DNA of 64,000 nucleotides. Origin: Comamonadaceae bacterium. Lineage in GTDB: Bacteria; Pseudomonadota; Gammaproteobacteria; Burkholderiales; Burkholderiaceae_C. The stretch is taken from the NCBI GenBank assembly GCA_947442105.1, contig CANEVH010000006.1:1-64000 (forward strand). Direction: 5' to 3'. Positions 55,971-64,000 of the stretch are shown here, piece by piece. The notes beneath the pieces are model-generated. The model searched no databases. It was not told where the DNA came from and was given only the letters and a program-made list of their open reading frames with translations. Position numbers and translations under genes: made by a program. Numbering within the stretch: position 1 is the first letter of the stretch; each line of letters begins with the position of its first letter.

Positions 55971-58364
55971 TCAAACATAAAGATCCGCCGTTACACCCTC
56001 ACTGCCCATCCGATACCCCATTGCACGATAACCACGCTGCCGCTTGCCCCACATCCGAAGCAGCGCTGGGTGGCCGGTATCGACAAAGTCGATGATGCGC
56101 ACATCGGTCTTGGTCGCGTGCTCGCGGTGCAGTCGGCCCGCGTATTGCTGCAAGGTCCCCGTCCACGACACCGGCATTGCCAGCACCAAGGTATCCAGCG
56201 GAGGATGGTCGAAGCCTTCACCGACCAGTTTGCCAGTCGCCAGCAGCACACGCGGCGCACCCGGTGGCAACGCGCCCAGTTCCGCGATGCGTGCGGTGCG
56301 CTGCTTCTTGGCTATCCGCCCGTGCAATACAAATAAGGACGGCACCTTGTCGCCCAAGGCATTTTCTATGGCATCGAGATGTTCGGTGCGCTCGGTGAGT
56401 ACCAGCACCTTGCGGCCCTGGCCGTAAGCGTTGATGACCTCGGCAGCAATCGCGTCCGTTCTGGCTTGATCAATGGCAAGGTGCCGGAATACATCCTGAA
56501 TCCCCGCCTCCTTCGGCAAATCGATCCGCGAATGCAACATGCACGGTGTGACCGCCAGATCGTGTGGCGCACCTGTGGGCTTGGCTGCGGTGTGCCGAGT
56601 TGGCCCGCATTGCATAAAAATAATCGGCTGCTGACCGTCGCGGCGGATCGGTGTGGCCGTGAGCCCAAGCACATATTTGGCTTTGGCCTGCCTCAAAATC
56701 GCGTCGAACGATGCCGCGCCGACGTGATGGCATTCGTCCACGATCACGTGGCCGTAGTTTTCGACCAGCGGATTGACTTGGCCTTGCCGCGACAGCGATT
56801 GCATCACCGCAATGTCGATTTTTCCGCTTGGCTTCGCCTTGCCGCCGCCCATGGTGCCGACCACGCCCTTACCAACACCCAGGAATGATTGCAGGCGCTC
56901 TTGCCACTGCTTGAGCAGTTCGGTTCGATGCACCAGCACCAGCGTGTTGACGCCACGGCGCGCAATCATCGCAGCGGCAGTCACGGTTTTTCCAAAGGCA
57001 GTTGGAGCGCACAAGACGCCTGCATCGTGATGCAGCATGGCAGCCACAGCGAGCTCTTGATCGAGCCGCAAACTACCTGCAAACGCAACATCCAGTGGCA
57101 ACCCAGCGTATCGCTCGTCGATCAGTTCGAAGCCAATTGAATTGTCACGAAGTAGCGCCAGCGCGGCATCCAGGCAACCGCGTGGTAACGCAATATGGTT
57201 GGGGTGGTTTTCAGCGCAGCCAATCACACGGGGTTCATTCCACACCGAAAAGCGCATCGCCTGCTTTTTGTAAAACTCAGGGTTCTGGAAGGCTGCCAAA
57301 CGAATCAGCCGGTTAGCCAGTGACTGCGGGAGCTGTGCCTTTTCGAAATAGATCAGCTTGGACAGCGTCACCGTGAGCGACTTCGGCATCGGCCCGACCA
57401 AATTCTTGCTGACGGATGTGGATTTTTTCCACGGCTCTTTTTGGTCTTCCTCGTCAACAAAGGTCACATCGAGTGGGTGAGCGTTTCCCGTCGCGCGCAG
57501 GATGGTGGGCTCTATGTCATGCGTAGGCATTGGCAAGATGGATGCTAGGAATCCCCACTGATCTTGGTAAGGCCGGAGGTCAGCATCCACAAACACACTG
57601 CATCCGTTTTCACGCGGATGCTTCTGCAGTGGCAGCGCAATCAGGTTGCCAAAACCGCCTTTGGGCATGGCATCCTGATTGGGAAACAGCCGGTCGTAGG
57701 ATTCGAGCTTGAGTTGACGTGTGCGGGCACATGTGTGGCTGATGATGGCCGTACCTAGCCGTCGTGCGTCCTGCGCCGACACGCTGCCGTTGAAGAATAC
57801 CCAGGCATGCGCACCGCTGCCAGAGCGTGAAATTTCAAGAGCGACTGGCACCCCCAGTTCCTTACAGGACTGGCAAAACGCTTTGGCATCCTCGCGCCAT
57901 TGCGCCTCATCGAAATCAGCAGCAAGAAAATGGCAGGTATCGTCGGCCAGCAGCGGATAGACGCCCACGGTGTATTTGCCGGCAAGGTGGTCGTAGATCA
58001 CCGCATCCGTCAGCGGGATTAGCAGACGGTTGTTGCAATCCCCGCACTTGATACGCGGCTTTTCGCAAACACCGGCCAGCCACTCGTTGCCGCAGGCAGG
58101 TGCATAGCCAGACTTGCCGGTGGTTTTGCTTTCCCAGCGGACCGGGTAGACGTCGGTGCGGCCACGAAACAGACGCCGAAACAGCGCCACTTTTTCGGCA
58201 GTGGAAAGGCGCAACGGCGCTGGTTCTGGCTCCGGGACAGACAGCGCAAATTCAGGTGGGGCTGCTTGATGCGGCAATCGCCATTCGATTCCGTGACCGT
58301 CCAGCAGCGCAATTAGGCGGGCGTTCTCGCTTTGCAGAGAGGCCGACTGATCGCGATCAATCAT
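55971..58364 (-). CDS. Primase-helicase of the TOTE conflict-system type
   Basis: ATG 58364 (8-bp overlap with the upstream gene) gives 797 residues. After a short coiled coil (ASLQSENARLIALL), a zinc-type cysteine set (C91, C100, C107, C110) and an archaeo-eukaryotic primase core follow, with catalytic ADFDE (149-153) and SGSGAHAW (181-188). From about 430 an SF2 helicase follows: Walker A APTAFGKT (453-460), DECH (543-546), TATP (569-572) and motif VI QQYAGRLHRE. From memory this matches the AEP domain named for TOTE conflict systems, predicted to act in anti-mobile-element defence. It is the last gene of the leftward operon. Confidence 0.85.
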   Translation of the reverse strand: MIDRDQSASLQSENARLIALLDGHGIEWRLPHQAAPPEFALSVPEPEPAPLRLSTAEKVALFRRLFRGRTDVYPVRWESKTTGKSGYAPACGNEWLAGVCEKPRIKCGDCNNRLLIPLTDAVIYDHLAGKYTVGVYPLLADDTCHFLAADFDEAQWREDAKAFCQSCKELGVPVALEISRSGSGAHAWVFFNGSVSAQDARRLGTAIISHTCARTRQLKLESYDRLFPNQDAMPKGGFGNLIALPLQKHPRENGCSVFVDADLRPYQDQWGFLASILPMPTHDIEPTILRATGNAHPLDVTFVDEEDQKEPWKKSTSVSKNLVGPMPKSLTVTLSKLIYFEKAQLPQSLANRLIRLAAFQNPEFYKKQAMRFSVWNEPRVIGCAENHPNHIALPRGCLDAALALLRDNSIGFELIDERYAGLPLDVAFAGSLRLDQELAVAAMLHHDAGVLCAPTAFGKTVTAAAMIARRGVNTLVLVHRTELLKQWQERLQSFLGVGKGVVGTMGGGKAKPSGKIDIAVMQSLSRQGQVNPLVENYGHVIVDECHHVGAASFDAILRQAKAKYVLGLTATPIRRDGQQPIIFMQCGPTRHTAAKPTGAPHDLAVTPCMLHSRIDLPKEAGIQDVFRHLAIDQARTDAIAAEVINAYGQGRKVLVLTERTEHLDAIENALGDKVPSLFVLHGRIAKKQRTARIAELGALPPGAPRVLLATGKLVGEGFDHPPLDTLVLAMPVSWTGTLQQYAGRLHREHATKTDVRIIDFVDTGHPALLRMWGKRQRGYRAMGYRMGSEGVTADLYV

Positions 58365-58902
58365 CGGCCCCATACTCGGCAAGCAAGTCGTCCATATCCT
58401 CACCGACGCCATAGCCAAAGTTGTGGCAGGTGCTGCGCACGGTATCCAGCCTGTCCCATAAGGGCAGGCGTTGCGCGTCGGCCAAACTGGCGATGGTTTT
58501 TAAAGCCTGCTCGAACATCCGCACCAGCGCGTCGAAGTAAGCTTCATCCTGTAGCCCGACATCGTTGCTGAATCCCGCTGCCCGCTCGCAATAAAACACC
58601 ATCAGTTCGGCCAGGCCTTCCGATTGGCCGATGGCTTTCTTGTAATCAGCGATGGGTTTTTTGGCTTTGGCGACCGAGGTGTCCTGATTCTTGAACACGT
58701 CTGGCCACAGCCAGCGGTCGATGGTGACCTTGTACGGTTTGAGCACGTCGTCGCCCAGACTGAGGCGGGCATGCAAAAAGGCTTGGTTATCCTTGTTGGC
58801 CGCGTGCAAGTCTTGCAGCAGCCCGAGCAAGCCAGCACGATCGAAGTCCACGAGCTTGGTCTTAACGTCGCTCCAACTGGGCGTGTTCTTCTTCGTGGCC
58901 AT
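58357..58902 (-). CDS. Unknown helical protein in defence operon
   Basis: A 181-residue protein, mostly helical: LVDFDRAGLLGLLQDLHAANKDNQAFLHARLSLGDDVLKPYKVTIDRWLWPDV and a C-terminal CHNFGYGVGEDMDDLLAEYG. I recall similar small proteins beside these primase-helicases but cannot name a family with confidence (DUF6155 is a possibility). It starts 5 bp after rhuM and overlaps the helicase gene, so it is probably a partner of that enzyme. Confidence 0.7.
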   Translation of the reverse strand: MATKKNTPSWSDVKTKLVDFDRAGLLGLLQDLHAANKDNQAFLHARLSLGDDVLKPYKVTIDRWLWPDVFKNQDTSVAKAKKPIADYKKAIGQSEGLAELMVFYCERAAGFSNDVGLQDEAYFDALVRMFEQALKTIASLADAQRLPLWDRLDTVRSTCHNFGYGVGEDMDDLLAEYGADD

Positions 58903-58907
58903 CGCCG

Positions 58908-59978
58908 CTATTCCTCGGCAATGTCCGGTTGGCTGCCCGATTCCATCTGTCTGATCACCCGATCAAAGTCACTCTCAAACAAGCGGTCTTGCACGATGCG
59001 GTATTTCTCAAATTCGCTTTCGGCGTGGGCTTTGGCGATTTCTGCCGTCACCTTGCCAGCGTCTTGCAGCACGTCCCGGTCGGTCGCCTCAATGAAGCGA
59101 TTCAGGCGGGTTTCCCAGTCCTGCATGGTCATGGGAATTTTGCGCAGCGCCATGCTCTCGGCCACGTCCAAATACGCCGACACCAGCCGTTCCAGCTGCG
59201 CTATCTCGCTTGCGGTCAGGTAGTTCTTGGCGACGGTGACATCGAATTTTTGGATTTTCCCGTGTGGACCGTCCTTCCAGGTCCTAAGCCCCATGTGGTC
59301 CACGCTGGCATCAGCGCGGTGGTAGATGATTTGCGCCGCCGTCTGGCCATGGATAGCCCAATGCAGCTTGTTTTGTACGGTGGCAAAAAAACGCTGGGTG
59401 GCCTGCGCGCTTAGGTCGTAATCGATTGACGTGGCGTAGATGTCGGTGATTTTTTGGTAGAACTTGCGCTCGGAGAGGCGGACCTCGCGAATGCGCTGCA
59501 ACTGTTCCTCAAAATAGTGGTCGCTGAGAATGGAGCCGCCGCTTTTCAGGCGCTCGTCGTCCATCGTGTAGCCCTTGATGGTGAACTCTTCGATGATGGC
59601 AGTTGCCCACTTACGAAACTGCACCGCCCGCTCTGAATGGACCTTGTAGCCAACGGCGATGATCGCGGAGAGTTTGTAGTGCTTGGTGTCGTAGCTTTTT
59701 CCGTCGGCGGCAGTTATTCGAAAATTTCGAATAACTGAGCCCTCGTCCAGTTCGCTGTCGGCAAACACTTTTTTCAGGTGGTAGTTGATGGTGTGGGTTT
59801 CAACGTCATACAGCAGTGCCATCATCTTTTGGGTGACCCAGACGTTTTCATCGGCGTACACCGCTTCGACGCCACTGTGCCCACTGGCCGCGACAAAGGT
59901 CAGGTATTCAGCCGCTGAAGAACGGACGATGGAGACTTCGCTTTTCTTGGGAATTTGTGGTGGCTTATTCTTGCTCAT
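58908..59978 (-). CDS. rhuM: RhuM-family protein
   Basis: A 356-residue protein of the virulence RhuM family first noted on Salmonella SPI-3. Segments VWVTQKMMALLYDVETHTINYHLKKVF, SVIRNFRITAADGKSYDTKHYKLSAIIAVGYKV and RAVQFRKWATAIIEEFTIKGYTMDDERLK are typical and suggest a phage-type DNA-binding N-terminus. RhuM genes are often carried inside type I restriction loci; their role is unknown. Its ATG overlaps the HNH gene stop (ATGA). Confidence 0.9.
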   Translation of the reverse strand: MSKNKPPQIPKKSEVSIVRSSAAEYLTFVAASGHSGVEAVYADENVWVTQKMMALLYDVETHTINYHLKKVFADSELDEGSVIRNFRITAADGKSYDTKHYKLSAIIAVGYKVHSERAVQFRKWATAIIEEFTIKGYTMDDERLKSGGSILSDHYFEEQLQRIREVRLSERKFYQKITDIYATSIDYDLSAQATQRFFATVQNKLHWAIHGQTAAQIIYHRADASVDHMGLRTWKDGPHGKIQKFDVTVAKNYLTASEIAQLERLVSAYLDVAESMALRKIPMTMQDWETRLNRFIEATDRDVLQDAGKVTAEIAKAHAESEFEKYRIVQDRLFESDFDRVIRQMESGSQPDIAEE

Positions 59979-61099
59979 TGCACGGCATCTCCTCTTGCGA
60001 TTGGATCGAACAGTCCCGCCGTCTTGCAGCCACGAAGGAAGCTGTTCTTCAGAAAGTTGGCATTGGCAAAGGGCGATTTCTGGTTATGGCGGCTCACATC
60101 TCGCAAATACTCATCAGGGGTCTTGCCCTCCGCGCCTGTCGTTTCGTCATTCCAACGCCACTCATCAAGCACTTCAACCAACCATGCTTTGCCATCGCCA
60201 CCGAGCAGCTTTCCTCGATACCGTTCCTCGATGCCGTACACGTCCTTCCAAGTATCAATTTGCTCACCGACATTTGCCGGGCCAAACGTCAAATGAATAT
60301 CCGCTGGGGTCAAATTTTCAATGTCAGCGTGCTGCAGAGTGACCTGTAGATCAATGGCGTGAGGTGCTGTTGAAAAGGGATAAAAAACCTTGCGACGAAC
60401 AGCCTCACCGGCAGAGTCTTTGGGCTTGCGTGCCGGGTCTTTGCTGGTTTTGTAGCTGCTGTTGCAATGGTGGCAGGCAGGCACTAGATTGTGAAAATTG
60501 ATCGAGTTGAACGGGTACAGCACCTTGGGCAAGTAGTGGTCGTAGGCTTCGCGGGGAGTGTGGTTTGGCCCGAGCAAATCGCTCATCCCACAAAACGGGC
60601 ACTTCCCAGCCATATTGGTTTGCACAAAGGTCGTGTAATGATCGTCGATGTCACCGATCTTGGCTCGCAGAGCAGCAAGGTCTAACAGCGATTGCGAATA
60701 CAGCCCCTTGAAAAATGCAGCCAGTTGCTCACCGATGGCTTTGTGAGTGACGGCGATGTCGGCGTAGCGGGCGAGGTGTACCGCCGGATCGTTGGCGCAC
60801 ACTTTTTCCAGATCATTATTTCCGCTGTACCACTTCTGAAACTGGTTGATTTGCGCGATGGTTAATTCGGCGAACAGGCCGTAAATACGCTCTACATGGC
60901 CATAAAAGAAATCAGCACCGGCGGCATCGGAGTAAAGGAACGCCTCCATCACTTCGCGCAACTCTGCATTGGCGTCGAACAGGTTCAGGCCGAACGGGCC
61001 GCCCGTCGGTGCCTTGCACCACACCTCGTGAAAAATATAGTCGATGAACGTCTGCATTTTGTCCATCTGGTGCGGCACGTAGGTATACGGAAACAACAT
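59975..61099 (-). CDS. HNH endonuclease coupled to the restriction-associated ATPase
   Basis: A 374-residue protein with a central HNH nuclease: zinc pair CPFC (167-170), YDHYLPK (186-192, first His), and NLVPACHHCNSSYK (204-217). Helical flanking regions are unrecognised. Its start overlaps the ATPase stop (ATGA). An ABC/OLD-like ATPase followed by an HNH nuclease is the layout of Septu (PtuA-PtuB), though this HNH protein is longer than I expect for PtuB. Confidence 0.82.
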   Translation of the reverse strand: MLFPYTYVPHQMDKMQTFIDYIFHEVWCKAPTGGPFGLNLFDANAELREVMEAFLYSDAAGADFFYGHVERIYGLFAELTIAQINQFQKWYSGNNDLEKVCANDPAVHLARYADIAVTHKAIGEQLAAFFKGLYSQSLLDLAALRAKIGDIDDHYTTFVQTNMAGKCPFCGMSDLLGPNHTPREAYDHYLPKVLYPFNSINFHNLVPACHHCNSSYKTSKDPARKPKDSAGEAVRRKVFYPFSTAPHAIDLQVTLQHADIENLTPADIHLTFGPANVGEQIDTWKDVYGIEERYRGKLLGGDGKAWLVEVLDEWRWNDETTGAEGKTPDEYLRDVSRHNQKSPFANANFLKNSFLRGCKTAGLFDPIARGDAVQ

Positions 61100-62892
61100 C
61101 AGCCCTGCGCCTCTCCATTGCCTTGCTTATTGCTGTCGAGGATGGCTTTGATCAGCAGTACTTTCTCTACCGAGTCGCCGAGTTGCTGGTGAATCTCTGT
61201 GATCAACGCTTCTTTGTCTTCGGCACCCTGTTCAAAGCGTGCCCGCAACGCCGCCAACAGAGCCTGCGCATGGCCGCCGATGGTTTCACGCTTACCAAAG
61301 GTGTTCATGGTGATTTTGTTGATCGAGGCGCCCAGCGTGTTGTAGTCCGGGTGGCTGATGCTGACCGCACCGCTGGCTTTGTCCTTTGCGAACACCAGCA
61401 CCTTGTCCGGCTTGCTGTCGGAGATCAGAAAGGGCGTGTGCGTGGTGACCAGCATCTCGTGCGTGTCAGCAGTGCCGCTAAAACACTGGCGCAAGCGCGT
61501 GACAAAGTTTGATCGCCAGTCGGGGTTTAAGTGAGTTTCCGGCTCGTCAAGCAAGAACAGGCTGTTGGTGTTGCGAAACAGCAAGCACAGGCCGAGGCTG
61601 TGCAGCAACTGGTGCTCGCCGTCGGACAGCTCTTTCAACATCATCGGCTGCGCCACGCCCTGCTTGGAAAAGCGCACGAACTTGAAACGCATGATGCGCT
61701 GGTCAGACGCCAGCGTCGGCACCGTTTCGCTCGCGTAGTGGCTGGTGGAACGGTACAGGTCGGTCTTCAGCGCGTCGCTTACGGAATACAGATTGAGTGT
61801 CAGCAACACCTGAAAAGCCTGGAACAACATCAGCGGGTCATATTCAAAATTGGCCCGGAATGCCTTTTTTGTTTCTTCGTTAACCCAAAAATCATGAATC
61901 AGCGTGTCGGTCGCATCGTCCACATAACTTAGGGTGGCGCAGCGCTTCAGGCGGGTGACCAGGGGATCGAAATTTTTGGCGGAGTTTGGGCTCGCTTCCA
62001 GCAACTGCATCAGGTTGACGGTGTACCGACCGGACTCACTGTCCTTTTTTAGCGCTGGATTTAAGGCAGCGTAGTCGTCCTGAACATACCCTTTTTCGAC
62101 ATAGTCTCCTGGCATAAAACCTTCGGCAATGTCGGCGGAAACCTCAATACTGCGTTTGATGATGATGCGGAATTCCCGCAGCGCCTCGATGCCGACATCC
62201 TCGCGGAAGGGCTGAAGGGTAGTTTCGTCGTGAAACAGCAGGTTGCACAGCAGAATGGCTTGGCTGAAGCCGTTGTCGAGGTAGGCCAGCCGCGTTTCCG
62301 GGTGGCCGGGGTAGCTCAATTGCCGGGTAAGGGCATTCCAGTATTCGTCGAATTGCACGAAGCGCAGCTTGAAAAACGGCAGGCTGAGAATTTCATTTTC
62401 GCCAGACGAATAGGCCAGCACATACTGGGGCAGCAGTATGTCGGCGTTGCCGCCCTTGAAAGCCTCATTCACATCGGTGTTGAAATCGCTTTGGTTCTCC
62501 CATTGAAAGCACACGGATTGGCCGGAGTTTTTCCACACGCTCACCCTGGCCCACACCGGGCCATCGGCGCGGATGTATTCCGGTGGTACCCGGATCAGGT
62601 AATCCAGCTCAAACGCCACAGGCGAAAAATCTTGATCGGTTTTCTGTAACACCTCGGGAAGAAAACTGCGGCGCACGCGCAAGATTTCCAGCTGGAAGAA
62701 GATCGCGGCCAGTGCTTCAAGCAGGTTGGATTTTCCGCTGCCATTGGGCCCGGCACATACAAAGGGCGCAAAGCCATCGGGCCGGGCCAGCTCCTCCTGC
62801 AAGCGCCATTCGCTGCGGAAGTGGTGCTCAAAACCAGAGGGCAGACTGCGAAAGCCCTCCGGGTCCGTGATCTTGAGGCGCAGCAGTTTCAT
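61099..62892 (-). CDS. Restriction system-associated AAA/ABC-type ATPase
   Basis: A 597-residue ABC/OLD-like ATPase: Walker A AGPNGSGKSN (about 47-56), signature LSDGEHQ (422-428), Walker B LFLLDEPETHLNP (445-457) and switch histidine TTHTPF (483-488). The long middle region has no known domain. It matches, from memory, the TIGRFAM class of ATPases tied to restriction loci. Start and stop overlap both neighbours by ATGA. Predicted role: ATP-gated control of the HNH nuclease, or a separate defence. Confidence 0.88.
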   Translation of the reverse strand: MKLLRLKITDPEGFRSLPSGFEHHFRSEWRLQEELARPDGFAPFVCAGPNGSGKSNLLEALAAIFFQLEILRVRRSFLPEVLQKTDQDFSPVAFELDYLIRVPPEYIRADGPVWARVSVWKNSGQSVCFQWENQSDFNTDVNEAFKGGNADILLPQYVLAYSSGENEILSLPFFKLRFVQFDEYWNALTRQLSYPGHPETRLAYLDNGFSQAILLCNLLFHDETTLQPFREDVGIEALREFRIIIKRSIEVSADIAEGFMPGDYVEKGYVQDDYAALNPALKKDSESGRYTVNLMQLLEASPNSAKNFDPLVTRLKRCATLSYVDDATDTLIHDFWVNEETKKAFRANFEYDPLMLFQAFQVLLTLNLYSVSDALKTDLYRSTSHYASETVPTLASDQRIMRFKFVRFSKQGVAQPMMLKELSDGEHQLLHSLGLCLLFRNTNSLFLLDEPETHLNPDWRSNFVTRLRQCFSGTADTHEMLVTTHTPFLISDSKPDKVLVFAKDKASGAVSISHPDYNTLGASINKITMNTFGKRETIGGHAQALLAALRARFEQGAEDKEALITEIHQQLGDSVEKVLLIKAILDSNKQGNGEAQG

Positions 62893-64000
62893 GCGGGGCT
62901 TTTCTCAAACGCGGCCATAAGTTCGATGCAGTTGCCTGCGTCATCACACGCCTGCGTCAACGCACCACCGTACAGCGCATTGAACACCCAGGTCTTGATG
63001 TGCTCGTAGTCCTTAGCACCCAACTCGAAGTCGTTGTCTGGGTGCAGCTCCGCCAGCCGCGTTTGTGCCGCCGCCATAAAGCGCTGTACCGAAAACGGCG
63101 TGCTGCCCAGTTGACCGCGATAGGCCTTCAGCCAATGCGCCATCAGCCCCTTGCGCGCCTCAGCGCTGTCCAGCGCACCCGGTAGGTGGTCAGTGTCGGG
63201 CAAGTTAATGGCAAGGCCTTGTTCGGCGAGGGTTTGCAATGGTTCTATTGCCACGGCTTTCTCTTCCTCTGGTTTCATAATCGGCAAAGGCACGCGCGAT
63301 AAATCCAACTCGCCCTTGAAGGCCTGCTGACTCAACGCGCCGTAAAGAGTCTCCAGATCGGTGAGGCTATTCTGGTAGCGGGATTTGATGCCTTCGATTT
63401 TTTCTACGATGACCGCGAATCGAATCTGGATTTCAAAAGGCGGTTTGATCATCGTGATCTTCTCAAAATCACCCTTTGTCAGAATCTTCTTCATTCCTTT
63501 TGTAGCGTGACTCTGTACATAAGCCCGGCACAACTTGAACAGACCATACAAATACAAAGGATTGACATCCTTGCCTGGTTGAATGGCATTGATCTGCTGA
63601 TTGAAGGACACCGTCCGGTCTGTTAGTGCTGAACGCCCAATTGATTCGATGCTGCCCGCGATACAGGCCACAAGCAAAGCTCCGTTCGTTACCGTTCTCG
63701 CTTTTTTCGCGCCAACCTCAGAAAGATGCTCGGTGGAGGGCGTAACGACAACAGCATCACCCGTGATGTTGTCAGTTTTGATCCACTCGATGAAATCACC
63801 ATCGTAATTTGCAGGGTCATTTCTGGGTGGCGTATTGCCCGTGAAAATCTTGCCGAAGGCTTTCAGTTCGGGCTTGTCCCAACCCTTCTCATTCCGAACC
63901 GGGTCGCCAAACATCTCCAGAAATACGCTCTTGAGCAGATCGTCGAGTTGTTGCAGGTGTTGTTTGCGCTGGGCGATCAGCTCTTCCACTTTTCCGAGCA
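62889..64000 (-). CDS. hsdS: Type I restriction specificity subunit HsdS (5' end outside window)
   Basis: The frame is open to the right edge, so the first target-recognition domain lies outside. Visible parts: the central helical spacer (VEELIAQRKQHLQQLDDLLKSVFLEMFGDP), the second target-recognition domain (about 45-200 of this part) and the second conserved helix (TDLETLYGALSQQAFKGELDLSRVPLP). About 130 extra C-terminal residues follow (EARKGLMAHWLKAYRGQLGSTPFSVQRFMAAAQTRL...), beyond the usual HsdS end. hsdM and an intact hsdR are presumably upstream, off the window. Confidence 0.9.
   Translation of the reverse strand, partial: LGKVEELIAQRKQHLQQLDDLLKSVFLEMFGDPVRNEKGWDKPELKAFGKIFTGNTPPRNDPANYDGDFIEWIKTDNITGDAVVVTPSTEHLSEVGAKKARTVTNGALLVACIAGSIESIGRSALTDRTVSFNQQINAIQPGKDVNPLYLYGLFKLCRAYVQSHATKGMKKILTKGDFEKITMIKPPFEIQIRFAVIVEKIEGIKSRYQNSLTDLETLYGALSQQAFKGELDLSRVPLPIMKPEEEKAVAIEPLQTLAEQGLAINLPDTDHLPGALDSAEARKGLMAHWLKAYRGQLGSTPFSVQRFMAAAQTRLAELHPDNDFELGAKDYEHIKTWVFNALYGGALTQACDDAGNCIELMAAFEKSPA

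Overview
The window looks like a chromosomal piece of a GC-rich phototrophic betaproteobacterium of the Rhodoferax/Rubrivivax/Limnohabitans type. The grounds are a red-type (form IC) RuBisCO operon with CbbX, a purple-bacterial photosynthesis gene cluster with an aerobic cyclase (AcsF), and a burkholderialean-looking type II secretion operon. This assignment is inference from gene content; no rRNA or tRNA gene was seen.

Layout. (1) 1-1652: the 5' end of an IS5-like transposase at the left edge, a surface lipoprotein with two related C-terminal domains, and a strong terminator. (2) 1717-12276: a type II secretion operon in the order gspG-H-I-J-K-L-M-N-D-E-F, without gspC. (3) 12248-17947: a sulfide/persulfide locus. 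A BigR-type ArsR repressor, two YeeE/YedE proteins, a DUF442-SQR fusion and a SulP transporter run leftward. A persulfide dioxygenase runs rightward from a mirror-image, overlapping divergent promoter. (4) 17966-18278: a chimeric relic, a truncated trxC joined to a decayed piece of gspF. (5) 18367-21926: an envelope-stress-like operon: a putative RHH protein, PspA, a YqiJ-like protein and a YqiK flotillin. (6) 22147-29573: Calvin-cycle genes cbbL-S-X-Y-F-P-Z with divergent cbbR. (7) 29669-48558: the photosynthesis cluster. bchG-bchP and ppsR-aerR run leftward; bchF, bchH, bchM, lhaA, puhA-B-C, acsF, puhE, crtI and crtB run rightward. (8) 48565-51974: a small membrane protein, a DUF2269-like protein and an SDR, then an MNT-HEPN pair, a broken hsdR start, and a decayed second copy of the DUF2269-SDR pair. 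(9) 52005-55970: an acyl-CoA ligase, a branched-chain-type solute-binding protein, an AbrB/VapC pair and a relic of another solute-binding gene. (10) 55971-64000: a leftward defence-like operon: partial hsdS, restriction-associated AAA ATPase, HNH endonuclease, RhuM, an unknown gene and a primase-helicase of the TOTE type.

How the parts fit. Light capture (puh, bch, crt) and CO2 fixation (cbb) are separated by about 100 bp. PpsR and AerR are encoded inside the cluster. The bchG promoter carries two TGT-N12-ACA PpsR-type sites 8 bp apart, one on the -35 and one on the -10. The dark-operative protochlorophyllide reductase genes bchN, bchB and bchL are absent from their usual places (between bchF and bchH, and between bchH and bchM), and only the oxygen-dependent cyclase is present. 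This fits an oxygen-using pigment pathway, with protochlorophyllide reduction encoded elsewhere or done by a light-dependent enzyme.

The most unusual items are the six-gene hsdS-AAA-HNH-RhuM-unknown-primase/helicase operon, the missing bchNBL, the matched apparently leaderless bchG and bchF promoters, the face-to-face sulfide promoter, and several relic genes that are partial copies of intact neighbours.
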